In this document: in pieces, positions 12,973 through 24,900 of the stretch
Layout of the letters: every line of letters starts with the position of its first letter
How positions within the stretch are numbered: the first letter of the stretch is position 1
Assembly (NCBI RefSeq): GCF_004027225.2
Contig: NC_044277.2
Location: 37,125,812-37,189,811, forward strand
DNA: 64,000 nt
Reading direction: 5' to 3'
Source of the DNA: Strigops habroptila
Lineage: Eukaryota > Chordata > Aves > Psittaciformes > Psittacidae
Notes under the pieces: generated by a model
What the model was told of the DNA's origin: nothing
The model's database searches: none
The model's input: only the letters and a program-made list of their open reading frames with translations
Made by a program: the position numbers and the translations under genes

Positions 12973-15900
12973 ATTTGAGTATTGTATTATACCACCCTTG
13001 GTACACTGAATGAAAATGAAACGTGAAAATCTGTTTTACCTCAGGATAGCACTTGCAATCATTATGGTGTGTAGGCTTCTCAGAATGGAGTGGTTCAACA
13101 TACATGGGTGTTGAATCTAGATTTTAAAATATATCATAAACTTGTGTGTATATATATGTACAGATATACGACAGTAGTGAGGGGAAAAAACTAGCTTTTT
13201 TTTTTTTAATATAAAGGGGGAAAATAGTATCAACAGAGAATGCTGTATATTTCCCTTTAATAGATATTTTAATCAAAATACTTGCTACTGATACTACCCA
13301 AAAAACCTAATTAACTGCAATTTTATTACTGAGAATGACTTGCAACAGTTGTTTTATTGTTAATCATATTGGAAAAGATAATTTGGCAAAAATGTCAAGC
13401 AGTAGTAGACCATGATCATACATGAGCCAAAACAGCCAAGAGGCTGTTTTCTATTGTTGCACTGGTACTAGTTCAGCTCTGTTGGTGGTAGGATGGTGCT
13501 ACTGTAACTTATTTTAGGTTTTTACTTCTCTCCCGTATTTGTTTTATCACTCTGCATTTTGCTTTTAAAACAAGCTTGTTCTAAAAGTCTCCCAACTATC
13601 TAGCGGGTTGATAATTTTTACTTCTGAAATGGAACTTTAGATATTTCTGAGGTTAGTGTTTCGTTGTTTTTATTTTTTTTCCTTTTAGTGTGTTTTTCTA
13701 ATTTCTAGTAACTGCCTGCTGTTGTGCACCCTTTTCTTCATGTGATAATCCATAATGGCTTCTGTATTAATTCCTAATGTATCTTTGTGGGAAATAATTA
13801 TACACATTACGAAAGTTCAGCTCAATGTCTTGAAGCGTGCCTTTAGTTTTGTATTCATAGTTGACATTTTTTTTCCCCTCTAAGCTGCTTTTCTTGCATG
13901 TTGGAAATGGTCTACACCTGGAATTAGTAGTGCTAGTCTTGGTTGTCAATTTTGCCTTTCTAAAATACTGTGGAGTGAATACTTTTACCAAAGCTAACTT
14001 GAAAATAGTTTTTAAATTTGAAAGTTATACAAATGAGCTGAAGAATAATAATTTTGAGTGTTAATGAAGCAATTTGAGATGCTTCAAAAGCAAACCGACA
14101 AGTAGTCACAGCATTTGAATGAAGTAGAGTGAGACCTTGCAAGAAGTCCATGCTTTTGGCTTACATATCCCAATCTTGAATTGTATTTTAAGTATATATG
14201 TATTCAGTTTAACCTTAGTCTTTCACAGAACTAACCAAAATTCGATTGCTTGGTATTTAGTACTCTAGCATTCAGAGGAATATGTGTGTAAGTTGTATTT
14301 TTCAAGGTGTGCATTAATGTATGTTGTTCATTAGGTGTATAGTCAGTTTTGTGTCCCATGGGTCCATCTTCCTTTTGGTCCATCTTACATTTGATGAGGC
14401 TGAAGAGTTTTCCTGTTTTAGCTGTAGTCTCCCCTTTCAGGAAGAAAGGTGTTTGTCATTTCTTGGGAGGACATATTCTTGTAATCAGCTGATTTTTAAA
14501 TAGCACAAGGTGGCTGTGGGTATTTGGTTAAAGGTCAACATACGCGTGTTAGTTTAGATTGAGAGTCTACATTTCAAATTAATTTCTTCACTGTCTCCAC
14601 TCATTTTGCTTTTATGGGTTGTGCTGTTGTCCCTGAATATACTTACTTAGTTTTGACTGAAATGAAACAGAAAGATAAGCTACAACTGCTTACAGGCATT
14701 CAGCCAGGTAAGATCTAGTTTGGAGCAATCCTCCCAGCATATGCGTAATGTGGACTTCAGGTTCTCAACATCATTTGAATGCTCTATGAACCCACTTGTT
14801 CTGCAGACCTGGCATCTGCAAATGCAGGTGCCCCAGAAGTGAAGTTGCAACAAATTGCCTAATCAAACCCTGCCTGTGAAAACACTGTAGGTTTTATATG
14901 CAATAGACTACGTATCATTGCACGTAAAATTGCTTCCTTAACGAGCTGTTGATTTTTCCCTATATTAGGTGACTTTCACCCTTTGTTTAAATTTTCTTCC
15001 TATCTTGCTTTAAATTGCTTGCATCACATAAGTTGCTGAAATGTGCTAGTTAGGAGGTCTTTCTTAAAGCATCTGTTCTGTTTGATGTATTCAAGTGGCT
15101 TTAAAGATAGTTAAAAGATACACTAGTTATAGAATCAACTGCCTGTGGTTCCTTTACATCCATTTTAAAGCCTTAAAACTCAGGTTTTATTTCTCACTTT
15201 TTTTCTCCCTTGAGCTATTGGGAATTGCATTTGGTAATTAGTTGCTGGGTGTTAAAACCACAGGAGGTATATGTTGTTTTTCAAAGTAGGTGTAAGATTC
15301 TGCTGTTCACTCCATCTACCTGATGGTTATGTTATTTAAAGAAGCGTGAGGGGAAAAAGGGCATGATACCAGATCCTGAAGTTTTTATTAGGGTTGCGGT
15401 TAATAACAAATGAGTTTGTTTCTGTCTTCTGCCCACCCAAAAAGAGCTGGCTTTTGTTTGAAATGCAGTGGGAAAAGAATAGTTTGTTAAAATTAAATAG
15501 CGTATTAAGTAGTAGATTTTTTTCCTCCTTTTCTGGCTCTTAAGAAGAGAGTATGTTGATCATTAAAAATTTGTGTTAGCTTTAAACTGTACGGGTTAGG
15601 TGTATATTGTCAGAATTAAAAGGAGGAATGAGTGAGATGAGTTAGTGTTAGTCCTTTCTGGAAAGGGAGGGCAGCAAAGCAAATCCAACACCTCTGCTAC
15701 TCTTAACAAGCAATAGAAAATTTTCCTGGTTTAGCTTTATGGGATTTGCTTTGGCAAAAATCATCAATAACCCTCCCTACAAGCAAACATGAGGTGTACC
15801 AGGGGAACAGTTCTGATCTGAAAAATCTTCGACAAGAATGTGTGTGGTTGGTTTTAAGTAATTCTTTTAAAGATTCAAAACTACGTTTTAGAAATTAGTT

Positions 15901-16267
15901 GTCTTTTATTCTTGAAGTAGTTAGCAAGTTTCAAATGAGCAGTCTCTACAGGATACTTGGGAAGCCTGGTAGAGCAGTGCCAACATGGAGAAAGTTTTTT
16001 GGGTGAGGGCCAACTTAACAAATGCAAGCAGGCAAGCTTTGTGTCCAGACTTGTGTTTCAGCTTCAACTTCTGCTGATGGATTTAATATCCTTGGAGCTC
16101 AGGCACTGTGGCATACGTTGCAGGAAAAATACTACAGTACAATGTGTTCAGTTTCATTCGCTGCTGTGTTTGATGTTGGAGGATTAAGGGGAGGGGAAAG
16201 GATCAACTACCCAGGATGCTCTGTTTGGAGGAGTAAATGAATTTGGTTGTCGTCAGAACTACATTGC

Positions 16268-16500
16268 CATATGAGTTCTGAAAAGCGTTTGGCTCCTGAG
16301 GATAACTGCTCTAAAAATAGATTTAGAGGAGAGGTTTCTCTTGGGTCCAGTTTCAAGTTCCTGCTGAGCTGGCTTTAGGAAACTTGTTTGCTCCTGTTGC
16401 AAGACTAGTGAGGATAAATCGTTTCTTATTTTGCCTTCATCATTAATTTTTGGAGATATCAACATACTTGCTCTGTCCGTGGAAATCAAGAACTAATATT
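16268..16500 (+). promoter_or_regulatory. ASPH: Muscle-type promoter P2 of ASPH (junctin/junctate), with MEF2 site
   Basis: Upstream of the alternative first exon there is no CpG island. CTAAAAATAG at 16311-16320 is a perfect match to the MEF2 consensus YTAWWWWTAR, with its end 180 bases before the ATG at 16501. An E-box CATATG lies at 16268-16273. The human second promoter of this locus is established as MEF2-activated and used in striated muscle, so position and motif agree. No clear TATA box is seen; the MEF2 site is AT-rich and could double as one, which is inference. The transcription start is not determined. Confidence 0.75.
16311..16320 (+). promoter_or_regulatory. MEF2 binding site, perfect consensus
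   Basis: CTAAAAATAG fits YTAWWWWTAR at all ten positions. It sits between ataactgct and atttagagg, upstream of the P2 first exon. Confidence 0.75.
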
Positions 16501-16516
16501 ATGGCTGACGACACAG
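16501..16516 (+). CDS. ASPH: ASPH alternative first coding exon (P2; junctin/junctate start)
   Basis: ATG GCT GAC GAC ACA g followed by a GT donor (gtataa) at 16517. It encodes MADDT and leaves one base to form Glu with exon 2, giving MADDTETKHGG. Human junctin starts MAEDKETKHGG, so length, acidic character, phase and junction all match. The ATG has A at -3 and G at +4. This exon replaces the Ser/Gly-rich P1 N-terminus, changing only the short cytosolic tail ahead of the membrane anchor. Confidence 0.9.
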
Positions 16517-19489
16517 GTATAATCCTAACCTTTTTGTGAACAAATGGAAAATGTGTAGTTGCAAATACTAGCTATGTCTGATTTTATAATCAGCAAAAAC
16601 CTGGCTTACTGTAGTATGTTTCCTACCCTGTTTACTGTTTTAGTCTGTGTTACAGGCTGCCTCTGTTCTCTTTGATTGAATGTTCTCTGGAGTAGTGGGA
16701 TTTAATTAGTTTATGGCAGGCGGTTAATAGTAACTTTAGTTTTCGCTTAAGTAGGATACACATTAACCCGAGAGATGTTGTTTTGTCATCAAATATCTGA
16801 CTTTAAAGTTACTTTTGGAGTATGTGAAATTACTAGGTGTCCTTTTAATGTAACCTAAAGTAAAAGGAATTCATTTCATACATTTTTATCTAGGTGTGAC
16901 TCTTAATGCAGGGTAGGCGGGTTATAGGACTTTTAAAGATTTGCCATTGAGGCATAGAGCGCACTTTAAGACTTCTGATGTCTGCATAAAGACATCTGGT
17001 CATGTAAGCGCAGGCTTATCAGATATGGCAAGTGACCTACTTCTGACATGGCTGGCAGCATGTGCAGGGAAAGGGCTTGAATTGAGAATTAACTGTCTGG
17101 AATGAGCGCTGAGCCAGCTTCAGTCCTTGCAATGTTTTGTTCTAACCCTGTGTGTAGGGTTATTTGTGCAGACAATGGGTAAATGTTATGTTACATAACT
17201 TCCATTTATATTAAAGCATAGCCTGATCAAGCTGCCGTGGTTGAATTCTTAGGAGACTTTTTCAAGAGGTTTGAAACTAGTGTTCCTATAAGATAGGAAG
17301 CCACAGCATAAAAATGTATCTTTGTGACTACTGTGAATCATATTTTTATAGCAGAATCTGTTTTTGAGGGGTTTCCATGAACAGTCTTGTAGACTGGAAA
17401 AAATATGAAATACTGTGCTTGATTACTTAAGTTGTATCTTCTTTCAGTTTCCTTTTTTTTTCCTCTAATAAATAAAGGCCTTTTCTTCAGAGGCAACTAA
17501 CAGTAAACTGTAGAAAACAGTAAGCTAAATGGCTGAGACACAGTATAAGATTCTCTTTCCTGTTTGCTTCTTCGAATACCTAGCTTGCATAGGACAAAGT
17601 TGTAGCCTGGAATATTTTAAAATGCTTTCAGCCTTAAGGTTTCATTTTAAACACATACAAAGCTTCCATTGACTGCATTGGAACACAAGAGTTGCAAAGT
17701 TCTGCTGTTACAAAGTATAATTATTTCTGAATATTAACATTTCCAGCTCAAGAGTACTTTAAAGAGCTTTCCTATACAGTTGATCCTATTTCTGAGTGTA
17801 CTGGCACATGCTGCTTGTCGTTGCCTCTATTTTCAGGCTACATGTACATCTTTCCCACAAGAGAGATGTTATGATGGGTTATGTGTGGAGCCTTGCACAC
17901 TTGTAGTTAGGGTACCATGCAGTAGCAAGTGATGCATACTTGAGGCTGAGTTGTCTTGCTTTCTCTTTGAATATTATTGGACAGCCTATATCAAGGTAAT
18001 TTTGTATTTAATATAAAGAGAAAACTAAACTGTTGGTATTTGATCTTTGTACAGAGTACTCAAAATAATTGTTTTTTAAATAAAATGCTGAGCTAGTAAG
18101 AGCTGACGTGAGTCTTTTTTATCGGTCTGAACCCTCCTTGTAGCACAGTGAATGTAATAAAAGGTTAGTTTATTACAGCTGTGAACCTGTTGGCAAGCAG
18201 GGTCTGAAAGTACTTGTGATAATATCTATTACAGAAATAAGTAAGTCTCCAGTGTCTCATTACTCGTCTTTCAGAGCAATGCTGATATTTCAGGGTATTT
18301 TTCATCTTTTTCTATGATCAGTGTTGATAAAGGCATCAAACATTACTTGCAGTAAGTATGACAAACTTAACTCCCTACCATATTGTTTTATCACAGTATT
18401 CATGACAAAGTTCCGCAAGTATTTAAAAATCCATAAGAAATAGTTTTACTTCAATAACTAGGACTGGGTAGGGCTGAACAAGCAAAGGCTGGTGCTTAGG
18501 AGGAAATGAAGTGGAATGGGCTGGTAGCCATGGAACTGTGGCCAAGTGCCAGCCTTGCAGCAGTAGTATCTGGAGGCAGAAGAGCAGACCTTGAACTTTG
18601 GAGAAAGCCACAGGCGTTTTCTTGGATGCATGTTTATTTACTACATGTATCCCTCTTTCCTGTAAATGATCCTAAAGGAATGGACCAAGCAATTTATTTG
18701 TTTTCTAGTCATGATGCCCATTTTAATCCCCCTACCCATATGCTAGGTTGAGGTCTTTCCCAGTGGCTTGTTTATAACTACTGTATTTTTTATATATACT
18801 TACTTTCCGTATGTGGAGTTATAAATGAAGCTGTGATTTGCATTAAGTCTCTGTGTCATCCTTTTACTTGTATGTTTCCATCAGACTGGGAATCTAAAGG
18901 CATGTAGTGAATCTCTGCTTCATTCTTGCAGCAAGGGAGATATTTTTAGCTGGTACAGTATCTGAACATGGAGTCTTACCCTTAACATGGTTTAGATTTT
19001 AGACCTTTCTTAGGCTATTTGAATTTTCATGTTTTTTCTGTGAGCTAATTCAACTAGCTTTGAAACTTGCTTCAGCAGATACGCTTTTCTTCCAGACTGT
19101 TTCTGCTGGTCATATTGCCCTCTGGTGGCAGTTTGGGAACTGTTGGCATAAATGCAAAGCATCTCAAAAATGTTAAGCTCTATATAAATATACACTAAAG
19201 GGGAGCAAGTGGGGATTTTCAACTAAGTTGTTAAGACAAATTGCATCTGGCGTTTTGGTGTTCGGTTGATTATAGGGCTTTTACTTAGACAATCATCAAG
19301 CTTCCTACTATAATTCACAGTGATGTGAAGAGCAAGCAACCGGTGAGGTTGAAAAACAATGCAAAAATGTTACTCAAATGTTGTGTTCTGTGTAGTCATA
19401 AGAAATGATATTTATAATTGTATCATCAGTCATAATTTTTTAACTTATACAAATCCATTTTTTCCTATTTGTTTGCCTTATTTTTACAG
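16517..19489 (+). other. ASPH: Intron between P2 exon and exon 2
   Basis: About 3 kb with no recognised exon, repeat family or RNA gene. Small open frames (for example 18506-18751) show no domain. Confidence 0.7.
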
Positions 19490-19639
19490 AGACTAAACAT
19501 GGAGGAGGTAAAAATGGAAAGAAAGAAGGCCTCTCTGGAAGCTCATTTTTCACCTGGTTTATGGTAATTGCTTTGCTGGGAGTTTGGACATCAGTAGCAG
19601 TTGTCTGGTTTGAACTTGTAGATTATGAAGAAGTTCTAG
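19490..19639 (+). CDS. ASPH: ASPH exon 2: membrane anchor shared by all isoforms
   Basis: 150 bases, phase 1-1, acceptor tttttacag, donor gtaaga at 19640. The translation begins ETKHGGGKNGKKEGLSGSSF, then a hydrophobic stretch of about 20-22 residues (FFTWFMVIALLGVWTSVAVV) and the neck WFELVDYEEVL. The basic flank on the N-terminal side and the single hydrophobic segment predict a type II membrane protein with its C-terminus in the ER/SR lumen. Compared with human from memory, differences are few (for example E for D in VWFELVDYEE). In junctin this segment carries the anchor used at the junctional SR next to triadin and the ryanodine receptor. Confidence 0.97.
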
Positions 19640-20388
19640 GTAAGAATTTTAATTACTAAGATGCTTCTAATATGGTTATGATATGCATTAGATGGAGGCC
19701 ATTTAAAATAGCTGATTTGACTACTGGGGTGTTTGCAAATGACCTAAATGATAAGAATAGGCAATGTAGTTCAAAAAGTATATTTTAATGCTGAACTCTA
19801 TTATGATGTTAAAATGGGATTCTCATAAGACTGAAAAAGATTGTTAACGTACTGCATTTATTAAAGAATTGAAGAAATCTCTGAGGATAGGTCTGGATCT
19901 CTTTGTAATTTCTATACTGCAGTTCCTTTGAAATGTCAGTTAAATATGCATTGTTTAAATTTAAACCCTCAGCAGCTGAAAATGGGCAGCTAGTGTTGCC
20001 ACTTCTCTGATGGATTGTGTAGCCTGTAATGTCAGGACAACTGATCAGTCATCCTCCCATAAGTGACTTGTTGAATGACCTCAGTTTTAAACTTATAAGG
20101 GTGGTTATTATATCTCAATATGTCAATGTTAAGATAGTATTGCTAATATAATATCGAAGGGTGGAAATTAATATCTCAAATTTCAAGATCTGTGTCCTTA
20201 GGTAGAGCTATTGACCCTGATGTAGGACTCAGGATGCACTTTTGCAACTGCTGGTTTTACAAGCTTTACAAATCTGTTGGTACATGCTTCTTTTCATCTG
20301 GACTGATTTTAAGAGAAGCTTCTGGTTTCGAACTTAATTGGGTCTAGTAATGCAATTAATGGTTTCTGTATTTTTACCATGCATGCAG

Positions 20389-20433
20389 CCAAAGCAAAGG
20401 ATTTCCGTTATAACTTGTCAGAGGTCCTACAAG
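20389..20433 (+). CDS. ASPH: ASPH alternative cassette exon (AKAKDFRYNLSEVLQ)
   Basis: 45 bases, phase 1-1, acceptor catgcag, donor gtagga. It encodes AKAKDFRYNLSEVLQ, which appears to be identical to the optional insert I remember in human junctin between DYEEVL and GKLGIYDADG. Including it gives EEVLAKAKDFRYN...LQGKLG; skipping gives EEVLGKLG. Either choice keeps frame. With the insert this bird junctin would be 222 residues, without it 207; the human forms are about 225 and 210. Confidence 0.93.
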
Positions 20434-20807
20434 GTAGGATATTGGAGAAATAAGCTTGTTTTACAGTCCCTTGGCAGAAAAATTTGCTTTTTTATGTTTT
20501 TAATTTTTTAGAGAATTACTATTATACATTGACATGAAACTCAGTCATTTCTCATCTGTCTCATTCTTCATGGTTTTGAAGATGATACAATTCTTATTTC
20601 TAGAGAATTACATTTATTCCACCAGTCTGCTGTGTTTAACCATAAGCTGATAAAGATCCTTTCTAATTGATTGCTTCCGTACAATGGTGATGACCTTATT
20701 TTTGTCCATTCTAGACCCAAGTCTGAACTTTTCTTCCACAAAACTGTTTTCTAATTTTCTAAATACCATATTATGAACTGTATTTAATTTATTTTAATTG
20801 TGATCCC

Positions 20808-21004
20808 TTACTGTGAGGGTGGTGAGGTGCTGGAATGGGTTGCCCAAGGAAGTTGTGAATGCTCGGTCCCTGGCAGTGTTCAAGGCCAAGTTGGGTGGAG
20901 TCTTGGGTGACATGGTTTGGTGCGAGGTGTCCCTGCCCATGGCAGGGGGCTTGGAACTAGATGAGCTTAAGGTCCCTTCCAACCCTAACTATTCTATGAT
21001 TCTA
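20808..21004 (+). mobile_element. CR1 LINE 3' fragment, + orientation
   Basis: ctgtgagggtggtgaggtgctgg, gttgcccaaggaagttgtga, ggcagtgttcaaggccaag, gcccatggcagggggcttgg, gaactagatgagcttaaggt and attctatgattct are CR1 3' signatures. Open frames in both directions across it are element shadows, not genes. Confidence 0.93.
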
Positions 21005-21896
21005 ATCAAGTTCTGGCTCCTTTTTGAAGATGTCAAGTGCAATAACATACTGCAAACTATGAGGACTTGGAGTTTTTTGTACAAAGAGTGCAGAGTTTCA
21101 ATCCTATTAAAAGTTATGTTTGAAGTTTGTCAGAACTAATTAGAAAGCTCACTACTCACGTGGTGATCCCAGGACACTTCTAATCCTGGATACCACGATT
21201 CTATGCTAAAAATTCTCTTTGAATAGGAACTGGGTTCTCCTGTGTATGCTTAGGGGTGGTAGAGCTGCAGTTTGAGGGGAAAAAAAAAAAAGAAAAAGTG
21301 AGAAGTCTGATGTATATTAGTTGCCTTTAAGAGGACTGACAACTTTTTTGTCTGCAGTGAACGTCATACAGTTGTTAATTAAAATTTATGAATGTTTTGC
21401 CTTTGCCCAGGAAGTATGTTGCTTCTGTTAACTTGGCATGAAAAATTACGTATCTATTTTTTTCCTCCCAAGAATTTAAAAAGGCAAGAAACCAATCTGG
21501 AAACAAATGGTGATTATTTAATTAAGTCTTGTTATTTCTTTTCCCTCAATCATGTTGACTGTTCCTTGTGAACTGAGATTTTATTCTGAGCAAAGCATGT
21601 TCACATAAAGTACAACACTTAATTATGGAGTTGTTTTAAACCTGTGAGTACGAAAATAATGTGTGGAAAAAAACTAACTTGTGTTCAGTCTAAAGTCAAG
21701 AAATTGCAAAAAGAAACTTAACCACGTTTTAAATTCCCTGGAAAATATTACAAATACTTTAAGAAGAGTATGGCTAAATAATTTAAAAAATATATGGCAA
21801 CAACCTAGCATCGACAGTCAACCATTGCACATTGAAAACACTGTGCTGGGAACAAACTGCTGAATCCCTAATTCTCTCTTCTTTTTGCATTTCTAG

Positions 21897-21965
21897 GCAA
21901 GCTTGGGATATATGATGCTGATGGAGATGGAGATTTTGATGTTGAAGATGCTAAATTATTGCTAG
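21897..21965 (+). CDS. ASPH: ASPH exon 3: EF-hand-like calcium-binding loop, GC splice donor
   Basis: 69 bases, phase 1-1, acceptor catttctag. It encodes KLGIYDADGDGDFDVEDAKL plus LL. The loop DADGDGDFDVED has Asp at positions 1, 3, 5 and 7, Gly at 6 and an acidic residue at 12 (Asp rather than Glu), an EF-hand-type calcium loop as in human (which has DVDD). The reading frame joins the following exons only if the intron begins GCAAGT at 21966; using the next GT (21970) gives a frameshift and a quick stop after joining the 27837 exon. So this is a GC-AG intron. Confidence 0.95.
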   Translation, partial: ASLGYMMLMEMEILMLKMLNYC

Positions 21966-24900
21966 GCAAGTACAAACACGGGTGGAAAAATCTATACAAC
22001 TGTCATTTATGTTTGGTTTTTGTTTCATGTCAAAACAGTATTTCTGTTTTTTTTTTCCTAATTGGAGAACTTTAAATGATCTAATTGTGGTTGGGGTTTT
22101 TCTTAATGCAAGTTGTACAATTGTGTGAATAACTTGTAGCAAGTTGTGTTCTTTTTCTCCAAATATAGCAATGTAAGTGGAAAGCGTTTAATTAAAGGAT
22201 GATTTTGATGCTGCTGTATTGACTGTTGAAAGGTGTTTGTGATTATTAATAAATTCATTTATTAATTAATAATAAGGGCTTAAGATGTTTCAAGAGTTAA
22301 AACATTGTTTGTGGTAACATGTTAAGCCAGATCCATTTTAAAATTACTTCCAACAGGCCTTTGTACTTCTTTGATGACTGTTTAGCATATTTCGTATTGT
22401 CTTTCCTCTATTCTGAGTTCTCCACAAGGTCTGTTCATTTTCTTTGCCGTTCAGAAATCCTACATGACATGGATTTATCTTTTTTGATGTTGAAACACTG
22501 GTTTTAGGCTTCTGCTCCTTGTAGTTTGGGAGAATGTCTTTCTGCCCACTATGTATCTTCAGAGAAAAATCTCAGTCATCAGACATGCTTCGTGGTACTG
22601 CCCTTCTACCTACATCTTCTGGCAGTTAAAGCACTACCATCTTCAGTCTCACAATCAAGCACTGGGTAGATACTTCTTGCATATGTGATGTTAGAAGGTT
22701 TACTTTAGTTGACCAAGTGTAAACCTATTCTAAGCACGCAGACCTAGCAAGTTAAATAAATGAACAAAACAACAAAAATCCCCAGCATAGTAAATAGTAG
22801 CTTGAACAGAGGGCAAAGTGAAATGTCTCAAACTAGTCAAGATTATCAATAGTATATTAGGATGTTATGGCTTGCTCTTTGAAACTCATATTACATTAAA
22901 AAAAAAAAAAAGTTTATAATCAGTTTATTTTTCTCCACTTACGCTTGCAGAAATAAGCAACTGTTTGGGGCCGGTGCTTCATTTGTTTAATTTCTTCATG
23001 GCTTAGAGAAAACCCATGCAATCAAAATTACTGAACCAGTTTGCAGTGGTGTGAATGCGAGAGGCACTCCAAAGAATCTCCAGTGTCCACTCCAGAATCT
23101 ACAGAGTAGGCATTAATTATAAATAGTAGCTAATATAACACTTTATATATATACCTATATATATAGTTATAATCCTAATCTTTCTCTGTCTGCTATGTAG
23201 TGTATAGAAAGCAGATATCAATTTCTTGCGCGTCATATTAGTTAGATTCAGATTGCCAAGGTGGTAGTCAGAAATACACTGCAGCTTTGTGACATCTCTG
23301 TCACTTGATACAGCTGGGAATTCTGCCAGTATATGACAGTGTTTCTATTATAAGCTTGTCTTATCACGCATTTAAACCTCATACTTCAAATGTGACATTA
23401 AAAGGTCACAGATCAAAAGTTATCTTTATTAATTTTTGAATACTTGCTTAGATCACGATTTTATCTCATTTCAGAATATTTGATGCAGTACAAAGGAAAT
23501 GGTAAATTTTGAAAAGTTTCACAACATTGGTTAAAATTACGAGTATAAAATTTTTTTTTCTAATAACTAGCATATAATATTATGAACTGAAGTTCCCAGA
23601 AAAATATTTTGCTTGTTTGTATTTAACTTTTAACATGAACTAAAAATGAACACCACTATGCAGATTAAAATTATTTCATTGATGCAGAAACTAGAAGATT
23701 AGATTCCCTCTTGAGAAATTTGTCTTCCAAAATTAAGTCTTTGGAGGAGAGAGAACCATATAGTAAGCCTATATTCAATTGCATTAGGGTATCATTGAAT
23801 GCATAGCTCCTTTTGAGGATTTTCATTAGTACATATGCTGTGCGTGAAGACTTGCTACTTTCTGGGATATTTCTCTGGGTCAGACTACGATAACAGCAAG
23901 TGGTTTCTTTGCTAATTTAATATTGTCTTAAAAAGGAGATGCCATTGTTTGATGTTTAATACTAGGAAGTCGTATGCTTTTTTCTTCTCTGCTCTTTAGC
24001 TATTAGTAAACTACTGTGTATTGAGATTGTGGCATGTACAATGGTTTAATGTTGTCCCCTTCCATAATCTTTAGGTTTTGCTATAAATTTTAAGATTTAA
24101 TTTATATACTAATGAAATAAATATTTTTAAGTCAATTTAATTTTGGAAAATGCTTCTACCAGCATGAGTTCATTTCGTATTTCAAAGAATGGTTTAGTAG
24201 CTGATAACTTGGTAGTTTTCTCTACTTGGGCCACACCTAAATAGAATTACAGTTAATTGTTTTATTTCTTGTATGTGTAAGGTATGATAGGGTCTGTTCT
24301 TTTTTATTTCTTGAAATCAAAGGAGGTTTGATGGTTGAGTTCTCTAAAAGTATTTGTAATTCTAAAAATGGTGTACAAGAAGTGTGTTCTTCTCATCCCT
24401 GCTCCTCCACCCCCAAGTAAGAGAGGGAGGACAAAACCCCACCTAAAAACCTGGCCAGCTACCCAACCCCAACTGTATTTGTTTGTTAGTTTTAGATCCA
24501 TTTATAAAAAAATTATCCAGGGTGGAAATGCAAACTTGCTGAAGCTAGTCTGCAGTTATGTTAGAGATTCTTTTCCAGAGGTATTTGTGAGGTCTGTTTA
24601 CTGAATTCCATTTGGTAATGGGAAGAGAGGCTTCTTAATCTACTCCTTTGAGGGGTCCTGTTATTAATAATTCTCTTTCCACTTCTTGTCCACTTCACTC
24701 TAATTGTTCTTTGAAGGAACTTCTTCTGAGGAGGAGTGTTACATTTCTCTACTTGCTTTGCTCAGTATAGAGAAACAGTGGCTGTAGTAGTGTTACCCAA
24801 AAAAGTAATGTGTAGGGAGTACCAATGTTGTAATAGAATCTTTGGAGCCGAGCAGTTTTTTATTTCGGTACTTTCTAACAAGCAACAATATCCTGAGAAA

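Larger units (their letters stand above)
1668..16500 (+). other. ASPH: Intron 1, first part (P1 exon to P2 exon)
   Basis: About 14.8 kb without a recognised coding exon. It contains two CR1 tails (about 2727-3019 and 10181-10368), T/A homopolymer tracts (about 4122-4141, 9126-9147, 12870-12972) and an 11-bp perfect inverted repeat at 10156-10180. Open frames such as 8054-8446, 11622-11891 and 12039-12233 have no recognisable domain and are treated as chance. Confidence 0.75.

Noticed and set aside
20794..21139. Open frames on both strands near 20.8-21.1 kb
   Set aside because: They are the CR1 retroposon tail read as protein.
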